From: Bacillota bacterium
GTDB lineage: Bacteria > Bacillota > Sulfobacillia > JAJZIM01
Length of the DNA: 64,000 nucleotides
Reading direction: 5' to 3'
NCBI GenBank assembly: GCA_021810565.1
Contig: JAJZIM010000008.1
Span: 1-64,000 of the forward strand
This document shows, piece by piece, positions 12,047-20,836 of this stretch. The notes below the pieces were generated by a model that was not told the DNA's origin, searched no databases, and saw nothing but the letters and a program-made list of their open reading frames with translations. The position numbers and the translations under genes are program-made. Positions within the stretch are counted from its first letter, which is position 1. Each line of letters opens with the position of its first letter.

Positions 12047-13230
12047 GGTGCGTCCTCCAGGCAGGCCACCCCCGGCAGCTCGCGTCCCTCCAGGAACTTG
12101 AGCGCCGCGCCGCCGCCCGTGCACAGATGGGACATGCGCTCGGCGACCCCCGCCTTGCGCACCGCCGCCGTGGCGTCGCCCCCGCCCACCACGGTGAGCC
12201 CCGGGTTGGCCGCCATGGCCCGAGCCACGCCGTAGGTGCCCTGTTCGAAACCGGGCACCTCGAACACCCCCAGAGGCCCGTTCCAAAAGACCGACCGCGC
12301 CCGGGCGATCACCTGCTCATACTCGCGCAGCGTCTGCGGTCCGATGTCCAAGGCCTGCCAGTCGTCGGGCATGCCGTCCACCGGCACCGCCCGGCGCGGC
12401 ACCCCCTCCCGCGGCTCGGGCGCCACCACCATATCCACGGGCAGATGCACCTGCACGCCCCGCTCGGCGGCTTCCCGCAGCAGGTCTCCCGCCACGGCCA
12501 AAGCGTCCGTCTCCACCAGGGAAGATCCCATGTGCAGCCCGCTGGCCGCCAGGAAGGTGTTGGCCAGGCCGCCGCCCACCAGAGCCTCGTCCACCTTGCG
12601 CCACAAGCTTTTTAGCACCCCGATCTTGTCGGACACCTTCGCACCTCCCACCACCAGCAGGAACGGACGGGGCGGCTCCGACAAGAACTCGCTCAGGTAG
12701 GCCAGCTCCTTCTCCAGCAGGAAGCCCGCCACCGCCGGCAAAAAGGCGCTCACGCCGACCACCGAGGCGTGCTGACGGTGCACCACCCCGAAGGCGTCCT
12801 GGACGAAGACGTCTGCCAGTTGGGCCAGCCGCCGGGCAAACTCCGGCTCGTTGGCCTCCTCCTCCGGGTGGAAGCGCAGGTTCTCCAAGAGCAGCACCTC
12901 CCCCGGGTGCAACCGCTCGACCGCGTCCCGGGCTTCGGGACCTACGCACTGGTCGATCTTGCGCACCGGGCAATCCAAAAGCTCGGCCAAGCGGCGCGCC
13001 GCCGGATCCAGGCGCAGGGCCTCCACCACCCGGCCCTTGGGCCGGTCCATGTGGGAGGCCAGGATCACCCGGCAGCCCCGCTCCCGCAGGTAGCGGATGG
13101 TGGGCAGACTGGCCCGCAGGCGACCGTCGTCCTCCACCGTAAGGTCCGGGTTGAGGGGCACGTTGAAGTCCACGCGGACGAGGACGCGCTTGCCGTCCAG
13201 CGCCACCTCCCGCAGGGTCTTTTTCCGCAT
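12043..13230 (-). CDS. pgk: Phosphoglycerate kinase
   Basis: GKRVLVRVDFNVPLN...ILASHMDRPKG...LLENLRFHPEEE...VVGGGDATAAV. Confidence 0.97.
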
Positions 13231-14240
13231 TATAGGCCTTGCTCCCCGATGAACTCGACCAGGTCCACCAGGCGGGTGGAGTAGCCCCACTCGTTGTCGT
13301 ACCAGGCCACCACCTTGACCAAGTCGGCCACCGCCATGGTGGACAAGGCATCCACCACGCTGGAGAGGCTGGTGCCCCGGAAATCGCTGGACACCAAAGG
13401 CTCGCGGCTGACCCCCAGGATCCCCTGCAGGGGACCGGTGGCGGCCGCCCGCTCCATGGCGTCGTTCACCTCGTCCACCTCGGCGGGTCGGCGCAGGGTC
13501 GCCACCAGGTCCACCACCGACACCGAGGGGGTGGGGACCCGGAAGGACATCCCGTTCATGCGTCCCTCTAGTTGCGGCAAAACCTTGCCGATGGCCCGGG
13601 CGGCCCCCGTGGTGGTGGGGATGATGTTCACGGCCGCGGCCCGGGCGCGCCGCAGGTCCTTGTGGGGAAGATCCAGGATCCGCTGGTCGTTGGTGTAGGA
13701 GTGGATGGTGGTCATGAGACCGCGCTCGATGCCGAAGGCGTCGTCCAGGACCTTGGCCACCGGAGCCAGCCCGTTGGTGGTGCAAGAGGCGTTGGAGATC
13801 ACGTGGTGCCGAGCCGGGTCATAGCGGTCCTGGTTCACCCCCATCACCACCGTCAGGTCCTCCCCCTTGGCGGGGGCGGAGATGACCACCTTCTTGGCAC
13901 CGCCAGAATTCAGGTGCGCCGCGGCCTTCTCCCGCTGGGTGAACAAGCCGGTGGACTCCACCACCACCTCCACCCCCAGGCTGCTCCACGGCAGGGCGCC
14001 CGGATCCCGCTCCGCCAAAATGCGCACGGTGCGCCCCTGCACCCGGATGGCCCCCTCCAGGGCCTCCACGTCGGCCGCCAAGGTGCCGTAGGTGGAATCG
14101 TACTTGAGCAGATGGGCCAGGGTGGCCGGACTGGTCAGGTCATTCACCGCCACTATCTCCATCCCCGGCCGGCCCATGGCGATCCGAAAGAAGCGCCGGC
14201 CGATGGAGCCAAAGCCGTTGATGCCTACCCGCAATGGCAC
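13230..14240 (-). CDS. gap: Glyceraldehyde-3-phosphate dehydrogenase, type I
   Basis: LRVGINGFGSIGRRFFR...ISNASCTTNGLAPVAKVL...WYDNEWGYSTRLVDL. Confidence 0.97.
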   Translation of the reverse strand: MPLRVGINGFGSIGRRFFRIAMGRPGMEIVAVNDLTSPATLAHLLKYDSTYGTLAADVEALEGAIRVQGRTVRILAERDPGALPWSSLGVEVVVESTGLFTQREKAAAHLNSGGAKKVVISAPAKGEDLTVVMGVNQDRYDPARHHVISNASCTTNGLAPVAKVLDDAFGIERGLMTTIHSYTNDQRILDLPHKDLRRARAAAVNIIPTTTGAARAIGKVLPQLEGRMNGMSFRVPTPSVSVVDLVATLRRPAEVDEVNDAMERAAATGPLQGILGVSREPLVSSDFRGTSLSSVVDALSTMAVADLVKVVAWYDNEWGYSTRLVDLVEFIGEQGL

Positions 14241-14278
14241 GCAGCTACTCCCCCTTCCGTTGTTGACCTTCGCGCCTA

Positions 14279-14308
14279 ATTATACCGTCATAACGTGGAA
14301 CACCGCAA
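14279..14308 (-). promoter_or_regulatory. Putative sigma-A promoter of the gap operon
   Basis: Minus strand TTGCGG-18 nt-TATAAT ~40 nt upstream of gap ATG. Confidence 0.55.
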
Positions 14309-14572
14309 CCCGCAACAAACCGGCCTCCCCCGCTCGGCGTCCGACCCCTCTTCCCGCCGAGCCCGGAAGCCCTGTCCCCTCCGCCACCGTCCGGCGTGAT
14401 CCCCACCGAGACAGACGGGGGCGCAACTAACCGGACACGAACCTCCCGGCCGACCCGGGGCTGCGTCCAATCCCGGCCCGGCTCCCGCCGCGGCCCTTGG
14501 GCTAGAATGACAAGGCCTCGCCTTTATGATATGATACAAGGTGGCTGCGAGGATTATGGAAAACTGGGGGGC

Positions 14573-14989
14573 ATGGCCGTGCCCGCGTGGGTCTTCGAAG
14601 CTACCCTGGCCTTGATCGCCGCCCTGTTCCTGACCACCAGCATCCTCCTGGGCATGCTGGTGGGACAATTGCGCCGCAGCGCCCGCACCGTAGAGTCCCT
14701 GGCCCAGGAGGCGGTCAGCCAGATGGCCGCGACCCTGCGCAGCATGGAGACGACCTCGGAGGAGTTGCGGGAGGCGGGCCGAGACGCCAGGCGGCAGCTG
14801 GAGGAGGTGCAGCACATGTTGCGCACCGCCGATGCCGTGCTGGACAACGTCCGCTTCACCACCCGGCTAGTGCAGACCAGGATCGGTCCGCCGCTGATCC
14901 AGGCGGCCAGCCTGCTTTCCGGCATCGGGCAGGGCCTGTCCTTTTTGGCCAAGAGAGGCGAGAAGAAAGGGGTGCACGAGGATGTCTGA
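14573..14989 (+). CDS. DUF948-like single-TM protein
   Basis: MAVPAWVFEATLALIAALFLTTSILLGMLVGQL... then long coiled-coil; precedes YtxH gene; start inferred from upstream G-rich SD. Confidence 0.6.
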   Translation: MAVPAWVFEATLALIAALFLTTSILLGMLVGQLRRSARTVESLAQEAVSQMAATLRSMETTSEELREAGRDARRQLEEVQHMLRTADAVLDNVRFTTRLVQTRIGPPLIQAASLLSGIGQGLSFLAKRGEKKGVHEDV

Positions 14990-15326
14990 TCGTGGTGGCA
15001 GTGGGGTCGGTTTCCTGGCGGGGGTCTTGGTGGGAGGGTTGGCGGGAGCCGCTTTGGGCCTCTTGCTCGCGCCCCAGACCGGCGCCGAGACCCGCAACCA
15101 GCTCGGCGAGCGGGGCAAGGCCCTGGGCCAGCAGGCCCGGGAGCTGGCCGACCGGACGCGGGATGTCTCCACCGACTTGGCCAACCGTGCCCGCAAGGTA
15201 CTGAACCAGGAGCGGGAGGCGGCGCGCCAGGTGGTCGCCGCCGGCGCCGAGTCGCGGCGCCAAGAGAAGGAGGTCCTGGAGCGGGAGTTCAAGGAGACCG
15301 TGGATCGCCTGGCTCCGGAGAGTTGA
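14982..15326 (+). CDS. YtxH domain-containing protein
   Basis: GVGFLAGVLVGGLAGAALGLLLAPQTGAETRNQL. Confidence 0.8.
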   Translation: MSDRGGSGVGFLAGVLVGGLAGAALGLLLAPQTGAETRNQLGERGKALGQQARELADRTRDVSTDLANRARKVLNQEREAARQVVAAGAESRRQEKEVLEREFKETVDRLAPES

Positions 15327-15343
15327 AGCGGCGCCCTCGGGAC

Positions 15344-15368
15344 AGCCCCGCCCACGGCGGGGCTTTTG
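15344..15368 (+). terminator. Rho-independent terminator after ytxH
   Basis: AGCCCCGCC-cac-GGCGGGGCTTTT. Confidence 0.85.
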
Positions 15369-15427
15369 CTTGCCCACCTGTCGAAGTCAGATCCCTCGTG
15401 GGGGGAGCAAAATATGATATTTCGATG

Positions 15428-15610
15428 CCTAAATACAACATCCCATGCAAATATCACAATGTTTGTCATTCAGGCAGGAATTACGCCAAAGTGATGGAAC
15501 ATATACTAAAAGCCCATGAGCGATGGGCACCCCGGCGGGTCATCGAGGAGGCTCGACCCGATCTCGCCCCGCCGGCGGCACAAACTTCGCGAGATCGGGA
15601 TGGGGGATGA
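15428..15610 (+). CDS. Small 60-aa ORF with CX5C...HX4H motif, stop overlaps rhodanese start (leader ORF candidate)
   Basis: MPKYNIPCKYHNVCHSGRNYAKVMEHILKAHERW...RPDLAPPAAQTSRDRDGG*; TGA 15608-15610 overlaps ATG 15607. Confidence 0.4.
   Translation, partial: PKYNIPCKYHNVCHSGRNYAKVMEHILKAHERWAPRRVIEEARPDLAPPAAQTSRDRDGG
15557..15599 (+). promoter_or_regulatory. Stem-loop upstream of rhodanese lipoprotein 1 (copy 1)
   Basis: CCCGATCTCG (15557-15566) pairs with CGAGATCGGG (15590-15599); followed by G-rich SD and ATG. Confidence 0.6.
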
Positions 15611-16206
15611 TGATGAAGAAGCTTCCCGGATCGTGGTCCCTGCCGGCCCTGGTGGCCGCCGCCGCGCTCCTAGCCGGGTGCGGCGTTCCGCCGAGCGCCA
15701 CCACCCCCGCCGCTCCGGCCAAGGCCAGCACCGCTGCGGTGCAGAAGGCCGTCGTGCAGCGGGTGGACACCTACTTCGCCAACGAGGCGAAGGCGCCGTT
15801 GGGCGGCAGCTACCAGATCAGCACCGCGGCGCTGTACAAGGCCCTGCAGAAGAACCCGAACCAGTTCCTGCTGCTGGACGTGCGCATGCCCTCCGGCCCG
15901 GCGACCGCCCCCGGCTACGCGCAGGGCCATATCGGCGGAGCGGTCAACGTGCCCTACCCCGACTTGGCCAAGAACCTGAACAAGATCAAGAAGCTGGACC
16001 AGGGCCGTCCCATCGTGACCATCTGCTACACCGGCCAGTGGGCCAATCAGTCGGAGGCGATCCTGCGTCTTTTGGGCTACAACGCTTACGCCCTCCATCT
16101 TTCCATGAGCGACTGGAACCAGAAGACCGACATCCTGCCCCCGAAGCACACGGTGCCCAACTATCCCCTGGTAACGGGGACCAAGCCGGGCACCTTCAAG
16201 CCTTAG
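15607..16206 (+). CDS. Secreted rhodanese-like lipoprotein (copy 1)
   Basis: Lipobox LLAGC; rhodanese-like LLLDVRMPS...GHIGGAVNVPYP...IVTICYTGQWANQSEAILRLLGYNAYALHLSMSDWN. Confidence 0.85.
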   Translation: MMMKKLPGSWSLPALVAAAALLAGCGVPPSATTPAAPAKASTAAVQKAVVQRVDTYFANEAKAPLGGSYQISTAALYKALQKNPNQFLLLDVRMPSGPATAPGYAQGHIGGAVNVPYPDLAKNLNKIKKLDQGRPIVTICYTGQWANQSEAILRLLGYNAYALHLSMSDWNQKTDILPPKHTVPNYPLVTGTKPGTFKP

Positions 16207-16222
16207 TTCACCCATACCTCCT

Positions 16223-16250
16223 GGGGCCGCCGATGCGGCCCCCTTTTTTT
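16223..16250 (+). terminator. Rho-independent terminator
   Basis: GGGGCCGC-cgat-GCGGCCCC plus T7. Confidence 0.9.
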
Positions 16251-16536
16251 CGTCCTGAAAGCCGGTCGTACACGGGAAACGAGCCGGTTCGGCCCCGGCG
16301 AGCCCACCCCGGATTGGCGCAACCTTTTGCCTTATTCAATGATTAAATCGGATATTTCAATGCGCCAATGCTTGATTCCCCGTGCAATTTTGACATGCAA
16401 TTTTTATTATGTGTCTTTTTTCTGCAGGTTTTTTTGCTTCAGCACAGAATAACTCGGTGGCAGAGTGAGAGGAAGGATGAGGATGCTATTCGCGGTTCCC
16501 GGCGATTGCCCTGAAAACCACGGGAGGTGCCGGGAA

Positions 16537-16830
16537 TGGCCGATGGCAAAATGGCACCGTTGGAGCTTTTGCGCACCCTGGCCGAGGACGAGGATACCGA
16601 CTTCCCGCGCGAAGGGGTGCGGCTGGAGGGTGCGCGAAAAAACCGGCGCCGCACGCCATGAGCGCACCAAAGAGCGGGGCAATCCCCGCAACGGCAGGCG
16701 GCCCAGGGACTGGGACACCCGGCTGGGCAAGAGCGTCTCGGGGATCCCCAAGATGCCCAGTGACGACCGTTTGCCGAACTTCCGGGAGCCCCGCCGCATA
16801 GTGGAAGGAGGTGGATTCGGCAGACACCGC
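16537..16830 (+). pseudogene. IS256-family transposase N-terminal remnant (frameshift and internal deletion)
   Basis: MADGKMAPLELLRTLAEDEDTDFPREGVR in one frame, then HERTKERGNPRNGRRPRDWDTRLGKSVSGIPKMPSDDRLPNFREPRRIVE in another; pattern of IS256/mutator N-termini (ER..YRNGYRPRDWDTRVG.IEL.IPKLR.GSYFP.LEPRRR.E). Confidence 0.8.
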
Positions 16831-16939
16831 AGCCTGATGGCCATCGCTCACGTCTCGCGAACCACAGACGGCTTTTCCCCCCTTTGACGAAATGCAACCA
16901 AGAACCAAGCCTGCCGGCGGTGAATTGAGGAGGAAAGAC

Positions 16940-16981
16940 CCCGATCTCGCCCCGCCGGACAGACCCAAGACAGAGATCGGG
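16940..16981 (+). promoter_or_regulatory. Stem-loop upstream of rhodanese lipoprotein 2 (copy 2)
   Basis: CCCGATCTC (16940-16948) pairs with GAGATCGGG (16973-16981); shares CCCGATCTCGCCCCGCCGG...GAGATCGGGATGGGG with copy 1. Confidence 0.6.
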
Positions 16982-16992
16982 ATGGGGCAAAG

Positions 16993-17592
16993 ATGAAGAT
17001 CAAGAGAACAATGGTTCTCCCTGCGCTATTGGCGGCGGCAGCCCTCTTGGCCAGTTGCGGCCCTCCCCCCGCCGTCGCGCCCTCCGCCCCCGCCCAGCCC
17101 AGCTCGGCAGCGGTGCAGACGGCCATCGCCCAGCGGGTCGAGTCCTACTACAACCACGCCTTCGACAACAAGACCATGGCCACCTACCAGATCACCACCA
17201 AGCAACTGTACGGTGATCTGAAAGCCGACCCGAGCAAGTACTTTCTGGTGGACGTGCGCAAACCCAAGAACACCGTCAACTTCGGCATAACCGCTTATGG
17301 ATACGACGGCAACCACATCCCCGGCGCGGTCAGCATCCCCTACGGCCCCGCGGTGGCCAAGGCCATCGCCGACAACGCGATCCCCAAGGACAAGACCATC
17401 GTCACCATCTGCTATACCGGGCAGTGGGCCAACCAGACGGCGGCGCTCCTGCGCCTATTGGGCTACCACGCCTACGCCCTGCACCTGTCCATGAGCGACT
17501 GGAACCAGAAGACCGACGTCCTGCCCCCGAAGCACACGGTGCCCAACTATCCCCTGGTTACGGGGACCAAGCCGGGCACCTTCAAGCCTTAA
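16993..17592 (+). CDS. Secreted rhodanese-like lipoprotein (copy 2)
   Basis: Lipobox LLASC; YFLVDVRKPKN...IVTICYTGQWANQTAALLRLLGYHAYALHLSMSDWNQKTDVLPPKHTVPNYPLVTGTKPGTFKP. Confidence 0.85.
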   Translation: MKIKRTMVLPALLAAAALLASCGPPPAVAPSAPAQPSSAAVQTAIAQRVESYYNHAFDNKTMATYQITTKQLYGDLKADPSKYFLVDVRKPKNTVNFGITAYGYDGNHIPGAVSIPYGPAVAKAIADNAIPKDKTIVTICYTGQWANQTAALLRLLGYHAYALHLSMSDWNQKTDVLPPKHTVPNYPLVTGTKPGTFKP

Positions 17593-17608
17593 TTCGCCCA
17601 TACCTCCT

Positions 17609-17633
17609 GGGGCCGCCGACGCGGCCCCCTTTT
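17609..17633 (+). terminator. Rho-independent terminator (near-copy of that at 16223)
   Basis: GGGGCCGC-cgac-GCGGCCCC plus T4. Confidence 0.85.
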
Positions 17634-17670
17634 CATGCCGCAGTCCGCGGCAAAAAAACCCGCAGATACC

Positions 17671-18276
17671 CTACCGGCGCCCAGGCAGGGGCGGCATGGG
17701 AGGCCGCTCCCCGGTGCGCCAGCTGCCGGAAGGGGGCAGCTGGCCGAGGTCTACGGAGAAGCTCACGGGCCCGGAGGAGCCGTAGGCGGGCCCCTCCATC
17801 ACGGCAAAGCACCGCATGACCCCCCGGGGCACCGGCAGCACGCAGCCGCCTACAGTCCGGATCCTCCCCCGGGGGGGCAGCGTCACCCTGTTCCCCGCCG
17901 GCAGGTACCTGGGAAGCCCTGCCGCAGGAGAAAGGGCGGTCCCCGCGGGCAGGCTCAGCACGAAGCCCGCCGGCACCGTCATCCTCGCCCCCGAAGGCAC
18001 CGGCCTGGGTCCCACCGCGCCGGGTGCATAAGCCAAACCGCCCTGCGCAAAGGTGATGACCACCGGCGCAGGTGAGCCTCCCCACCAGGCCTCGGGAGCC
18101 AGGCTCACCCCCCGGCTCAGGATGAACATCCGAGGCTTGCCGTAGCCCGAAACCGGCCTCGGTGCGGCGGCAGGGGTCTTGGTCTTCCCCGGAGCGCCCT
18201 TGGCCGCCCTACCGCCGCATCCGGTGGCGCCTAGCAGGAGGAAAAATCCGGTCAGGAGCAAGGCCAAGAGTCTCAC
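17671..18276 (-). CDS. Hypothetical lipoprotein
   Basis: N-terminal signal with lipobox-like LLGATGC; no recognised domain. Confidence 0.6.
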   Translation of the reverse strand: MRLLALLLTGFFLLLGATGCGGRAAKGAPGKTKTPAAAPRPVSGYGKPRMFILSRGVSLAPEAWWGGSPAPVVITFAQGGLAYAPGAVGPRPVPSGARMTVPAGFVLSLPAGTALSPAAGLPRYLPAGNRVTLPPRGRIRTVGGCVLPVPRGVMRCFAVMEGPAYGSSGPVSFSVDLGQLPPSGSWRTGERPPMPPLPGRR

Positions 18277-18416
18277 CCGGCTCGCCTCCTCCCCCTCGGC
18301 TCGGCCCAGGTCGGCCCACCGGACGCCGATGCCCTCCGAAAAACCCGTGCCGGGCTTGCAAGGCCGGCGCCCGCTCCGGAAGGCGCGGCCGCATCTGCCG
18401 GAGTCCGCCGCGACCC

Positions 18417-19535
18417 TCAGCCCTCGGCCAAGAAGCGTCCCTTCTCGTAGACCAGCCGCCCGTCGGCGTACACCCGGCCCTCCCGGCGCAGGTCCACCAC
18501 CAGGTCCCAGTGGAGGGCGGAGCGGTTCTCGCCCCCCGTTTCCGGGTAGGCCGCCCCCAAGGCCAAGTGCACCGTGCCGCCGATCTTCTCGTCAAAGAGG
18601 GTGTTGCGGGTGTGGCGGGTGATGGCGTAGTTGTTGCCGAAAGAGAACTCCCCCAGCCGGCGAGAACCCTCGTCCAGGTCCAACAGGGCGTGCAGGAACT
18701 TTTCCCCCTTGGCCGCGTGGGCCTCTTCCACCCGGCCGTCCCGGAAGACCAGCTCCACCCCCTCCACCTCCCGCCCGTCATGGATCGACGGAAAGCTGAA
18801 GCGCACCCGCCCCCGGGTGGCCTCCTCCAGCGGTCCGGTGAAGACCTCCCCGTCCGGCATGTTCTCGTGGCCGCAGCAGTTGATCCAGCGCCGCCCCGCC
18901 ACCCCCAGGGTGAGGTCCGTCCCGGGGGCCGTCAGGCGCACTTCGCGCACCTGGTTCAGCCACTCCACCAAGGCCTCCTGCTCTTGGGCGATGCGCCCCC
19001 ACTCCGCCACCGGGTCGTCCCGGTCCACCAGGCAGGCGCGCAGCACGAAGTCCGCATACTCGGCCAGGGACATCTCCGCCTCCTGGGCGTCCGCCTGGGT
19101 GGGGTACTGCACGCCGCACCAGCGCAACTCGCCCCGCCCCGCCCGCTCCAGAAAGCGCTCCTGCAGGGGGCGCCGGGCCTGCCTGGCCCTGGCCTGCCGC
19201 GCCGGGTCCACCCCCGTCAAGGCGCGGGTGTTGTACTCGCCCCACACCCCCAGGGAGCAGTCGATGCGCTCCACCTCTTCCCGCTCCAGCGGCGACAGGA
19301 AGTCCAGCTGCTCCCCGCTGCCCGCTCGAAGCAACAGCTCGTCCAAGCCGTCCACCTCGATGCGGGTGAAGGGATGCCCTCCCACGCGCAGCACCGCCCG
19401 GTAGGCGGCCCGGACCAGGGGCGCGGCCAGGGCCGGCCCCGCGATGCGCACCAGGTCTCCGGGGCCCACCCCCAGGGAATACTCCACCAGCACCCGGGCC
19501 AGCCGGTCCAGACGCGGATCCTCCAGCATCTCCAT
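18417..19535 (-). CDS. Aminopeptidase, M29 family (AmpS-like)
   Basis: LARVLVEYSLGVGPGDLVRI...NMPDGEVFTGPLEEATRGRV...GEFSFGNNYAITRHTRNTLFDEKIGGTVHLALG. Confidence 0.92.
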   Translation of the reverse strand: MEMLEDPRLDRLARVLVEYSLGVGPGDLVRIAGPALAAPLVRAAYRAVLRVGGHPFTRIEVDGLDELLLRAGSGEQLDFLSPLEREEVERIDCSLGVWGEYNTRALTGVDPARQARARQARRPLQERFLERAGRGELRWCGVQYPTQADAQEAEMSLAEYADFVLRACLVDRDDPVAEWGRIAQEQEALVEWLNQVREVRLTAPGTDLTLGVAGRRWINCCGHENMPDGEVFTGPLEEATRGRVRFSFPSIHDGREVEGVELVFRDGRVEEAHAAKGEKFLHALLDLDEGSRRLGEFSFGNNYAITRHTRNTLFDEKIGGTVHLALGAAYPETGGENRSALHWDLVVDLRREGRVYADGRLVYEKGRFLAEG

Positions 19536-19552
19536 CCCCCCGTTCGCCGCCC

Positions 19553-19582
19553 ATTATATCCGAGGCGGCCCTCTCGCGCCAA
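19553..19582 (-). promoter_or_regulatory. Putative promoter of the M29 aminopeptidase gene
   Basis: Minus strand TTGGCG-18 nt-TATAAT. Confidence 0.5.
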
Positions 19583-19644
19583 GCCCTTGCCGGGGCGGGC
19601 TTTGCCGTGGTAAGATTTGGGGACATGCGGCGGAGGTGGACGGA

Positions 19645-20820
19645 TTGCTGAGATCCCAAGGGCCGGGCCCCCAGGCTTGGCGCGGCTCCCTGCCTTGGGC
19701 GTTCCTGGGCGCCCTGGGCTGGCTGTTCGTGTACGCCGACCGCGCCGTGCTGAGTCCCCTGCTCGCGACCTTCGGGCGGCTGTTCCACGTGGGCCCGGCC
19801 CAGCTGGGCCTGGTCTCCACCGTCTTCTTCCTCACCTACACCGCGATGCAGCTCCCGGCCGGCCGCCTGGCCGACCGATACTCGCCGCGCCTCGTCCTGG
19901 GCCTCGGCTATATCGGCTTCGGCGCCTGCGTCGCCTTGAGCGCCCTCTCCCCGTCCTACCTCTTCCTCCTGGCCTGCACCGCCCTGGCCGGCCTCCTCCA
20001 GGGCACCTACTATCCTACCCAATTCGCCGTCACCGCCCGCCGGATCGCGCCGGCCGGCCTGGCCCTGGCCAACGCCGTGATCACCGCCGGCATGGGGATC
20101 GGCATCGCCGTGGGCTACCTGGTCGCCGCCGCCTGGGGAGCGGGAGGCTGGCAACGGCCGGTCTGGCTGTTGGGCCTGCTTACCGTCGCCCTTGGCCTGG
20201 TGCTATGGCGGGCCACCCCCTGGGATCTGCGGCCCCCCCGGGACCGGCCGGCGGCCCCTCCGCCCTGGCGGGGCGCCTTCGGGCGCCTCCTGGTGGTCAA
20301 TTTCTGCTCCCTGTACGCCTTCTTCTTCCTCCTGGCCTGGCTGCCCTACCTGCTCGCGCACTCCGTCCACCTGGCCGGCTGGAGCCTCGGCGCCCTGTCC
20401 GCCTGGCCCACCCTGCTGGCCGTGCCCGCCACCGTGCTGGTCAGCCGCGCCACGAGCGGCACCGCCCGGGTGCCCCGGATGCGCCGGCTGCTGCTGGCCG
20501 CGGCCTCGGGGGTCGCCCTCCTCCCCTGGGCCGGCGGCCTGGTGCCCGCCCTTTTGGGCCTCACCCTCTACGGAGTGTCCGGCAAGTTGGTCCTGGACCC
20601 GCTGATCCTAAGCGAGACCGCCGCCGCGGTCGACAGCCCCGGCTACGGTCAGGCCTTCGGTCGGCTCAATTTCGTGGGCATGCTGGCGGCCGTGGCCGCT
20701 CCGGGGTTGTCGGGCTGGCTGGTGGAGCGCACCGGCGGCTTCGCCGCGCCCTGCGCCGTGGCCGCCGCCCTCCTGTTGGCCGGCTGGTGGATCGCCCGGC
20801 GGCTTAAGGCCCCGGGGTGA
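19645..20820 (+). CDS. MFS transporter
   Basis: Multiple TM segments, QLPAGRLADRYSPRLVLGLG; TTG start at 19645 proposed from SD GGAGGTG, alternative GTG at 19636. Confidence 0.85.
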   Translation: MLRSQGPGPQAWRGSLPWAFLGALGWLFVYADRAVLSPLLATFGRLFHVGPAQLGLVSTVFFLTYTAMQLPAGRLADRYSPRLVLGLGYIGFGACVALSALSPSYLFLLACTALAGLLQGTYYPTQFAVTARRIAPAGLALANAVITAGMGIGIAVGYLVAAAWGAGGWQRPVWLLGLLTVALGLVLWRATPWDLRPPRDRPAAPPPWRGAFGRLLVVNFCSLYAFFFLLAWLPYLLAHSVHLAGWSLGALSAWPTLLAVPATVLVSRATSGTARVPRMRRLLLAAASGVALLPWAGGLVPALLGLTLYGVSGKLVLDPLILSETAAAVDSPGYGQAFGRLNFVGMLAAVAAPGLSGWLVERTGGFAAPCAVAAALLLAGWWIARRLKAPG

Positions 20821-20836
20821 GCCACCGACCGGAGCG

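Noticed and set aside
14288-14815. 175-aa minus ORF overlapping the gap promoter
   Set aside because: Low-complexity translation, antisense to the DUF948-like gene; no family resemblance.
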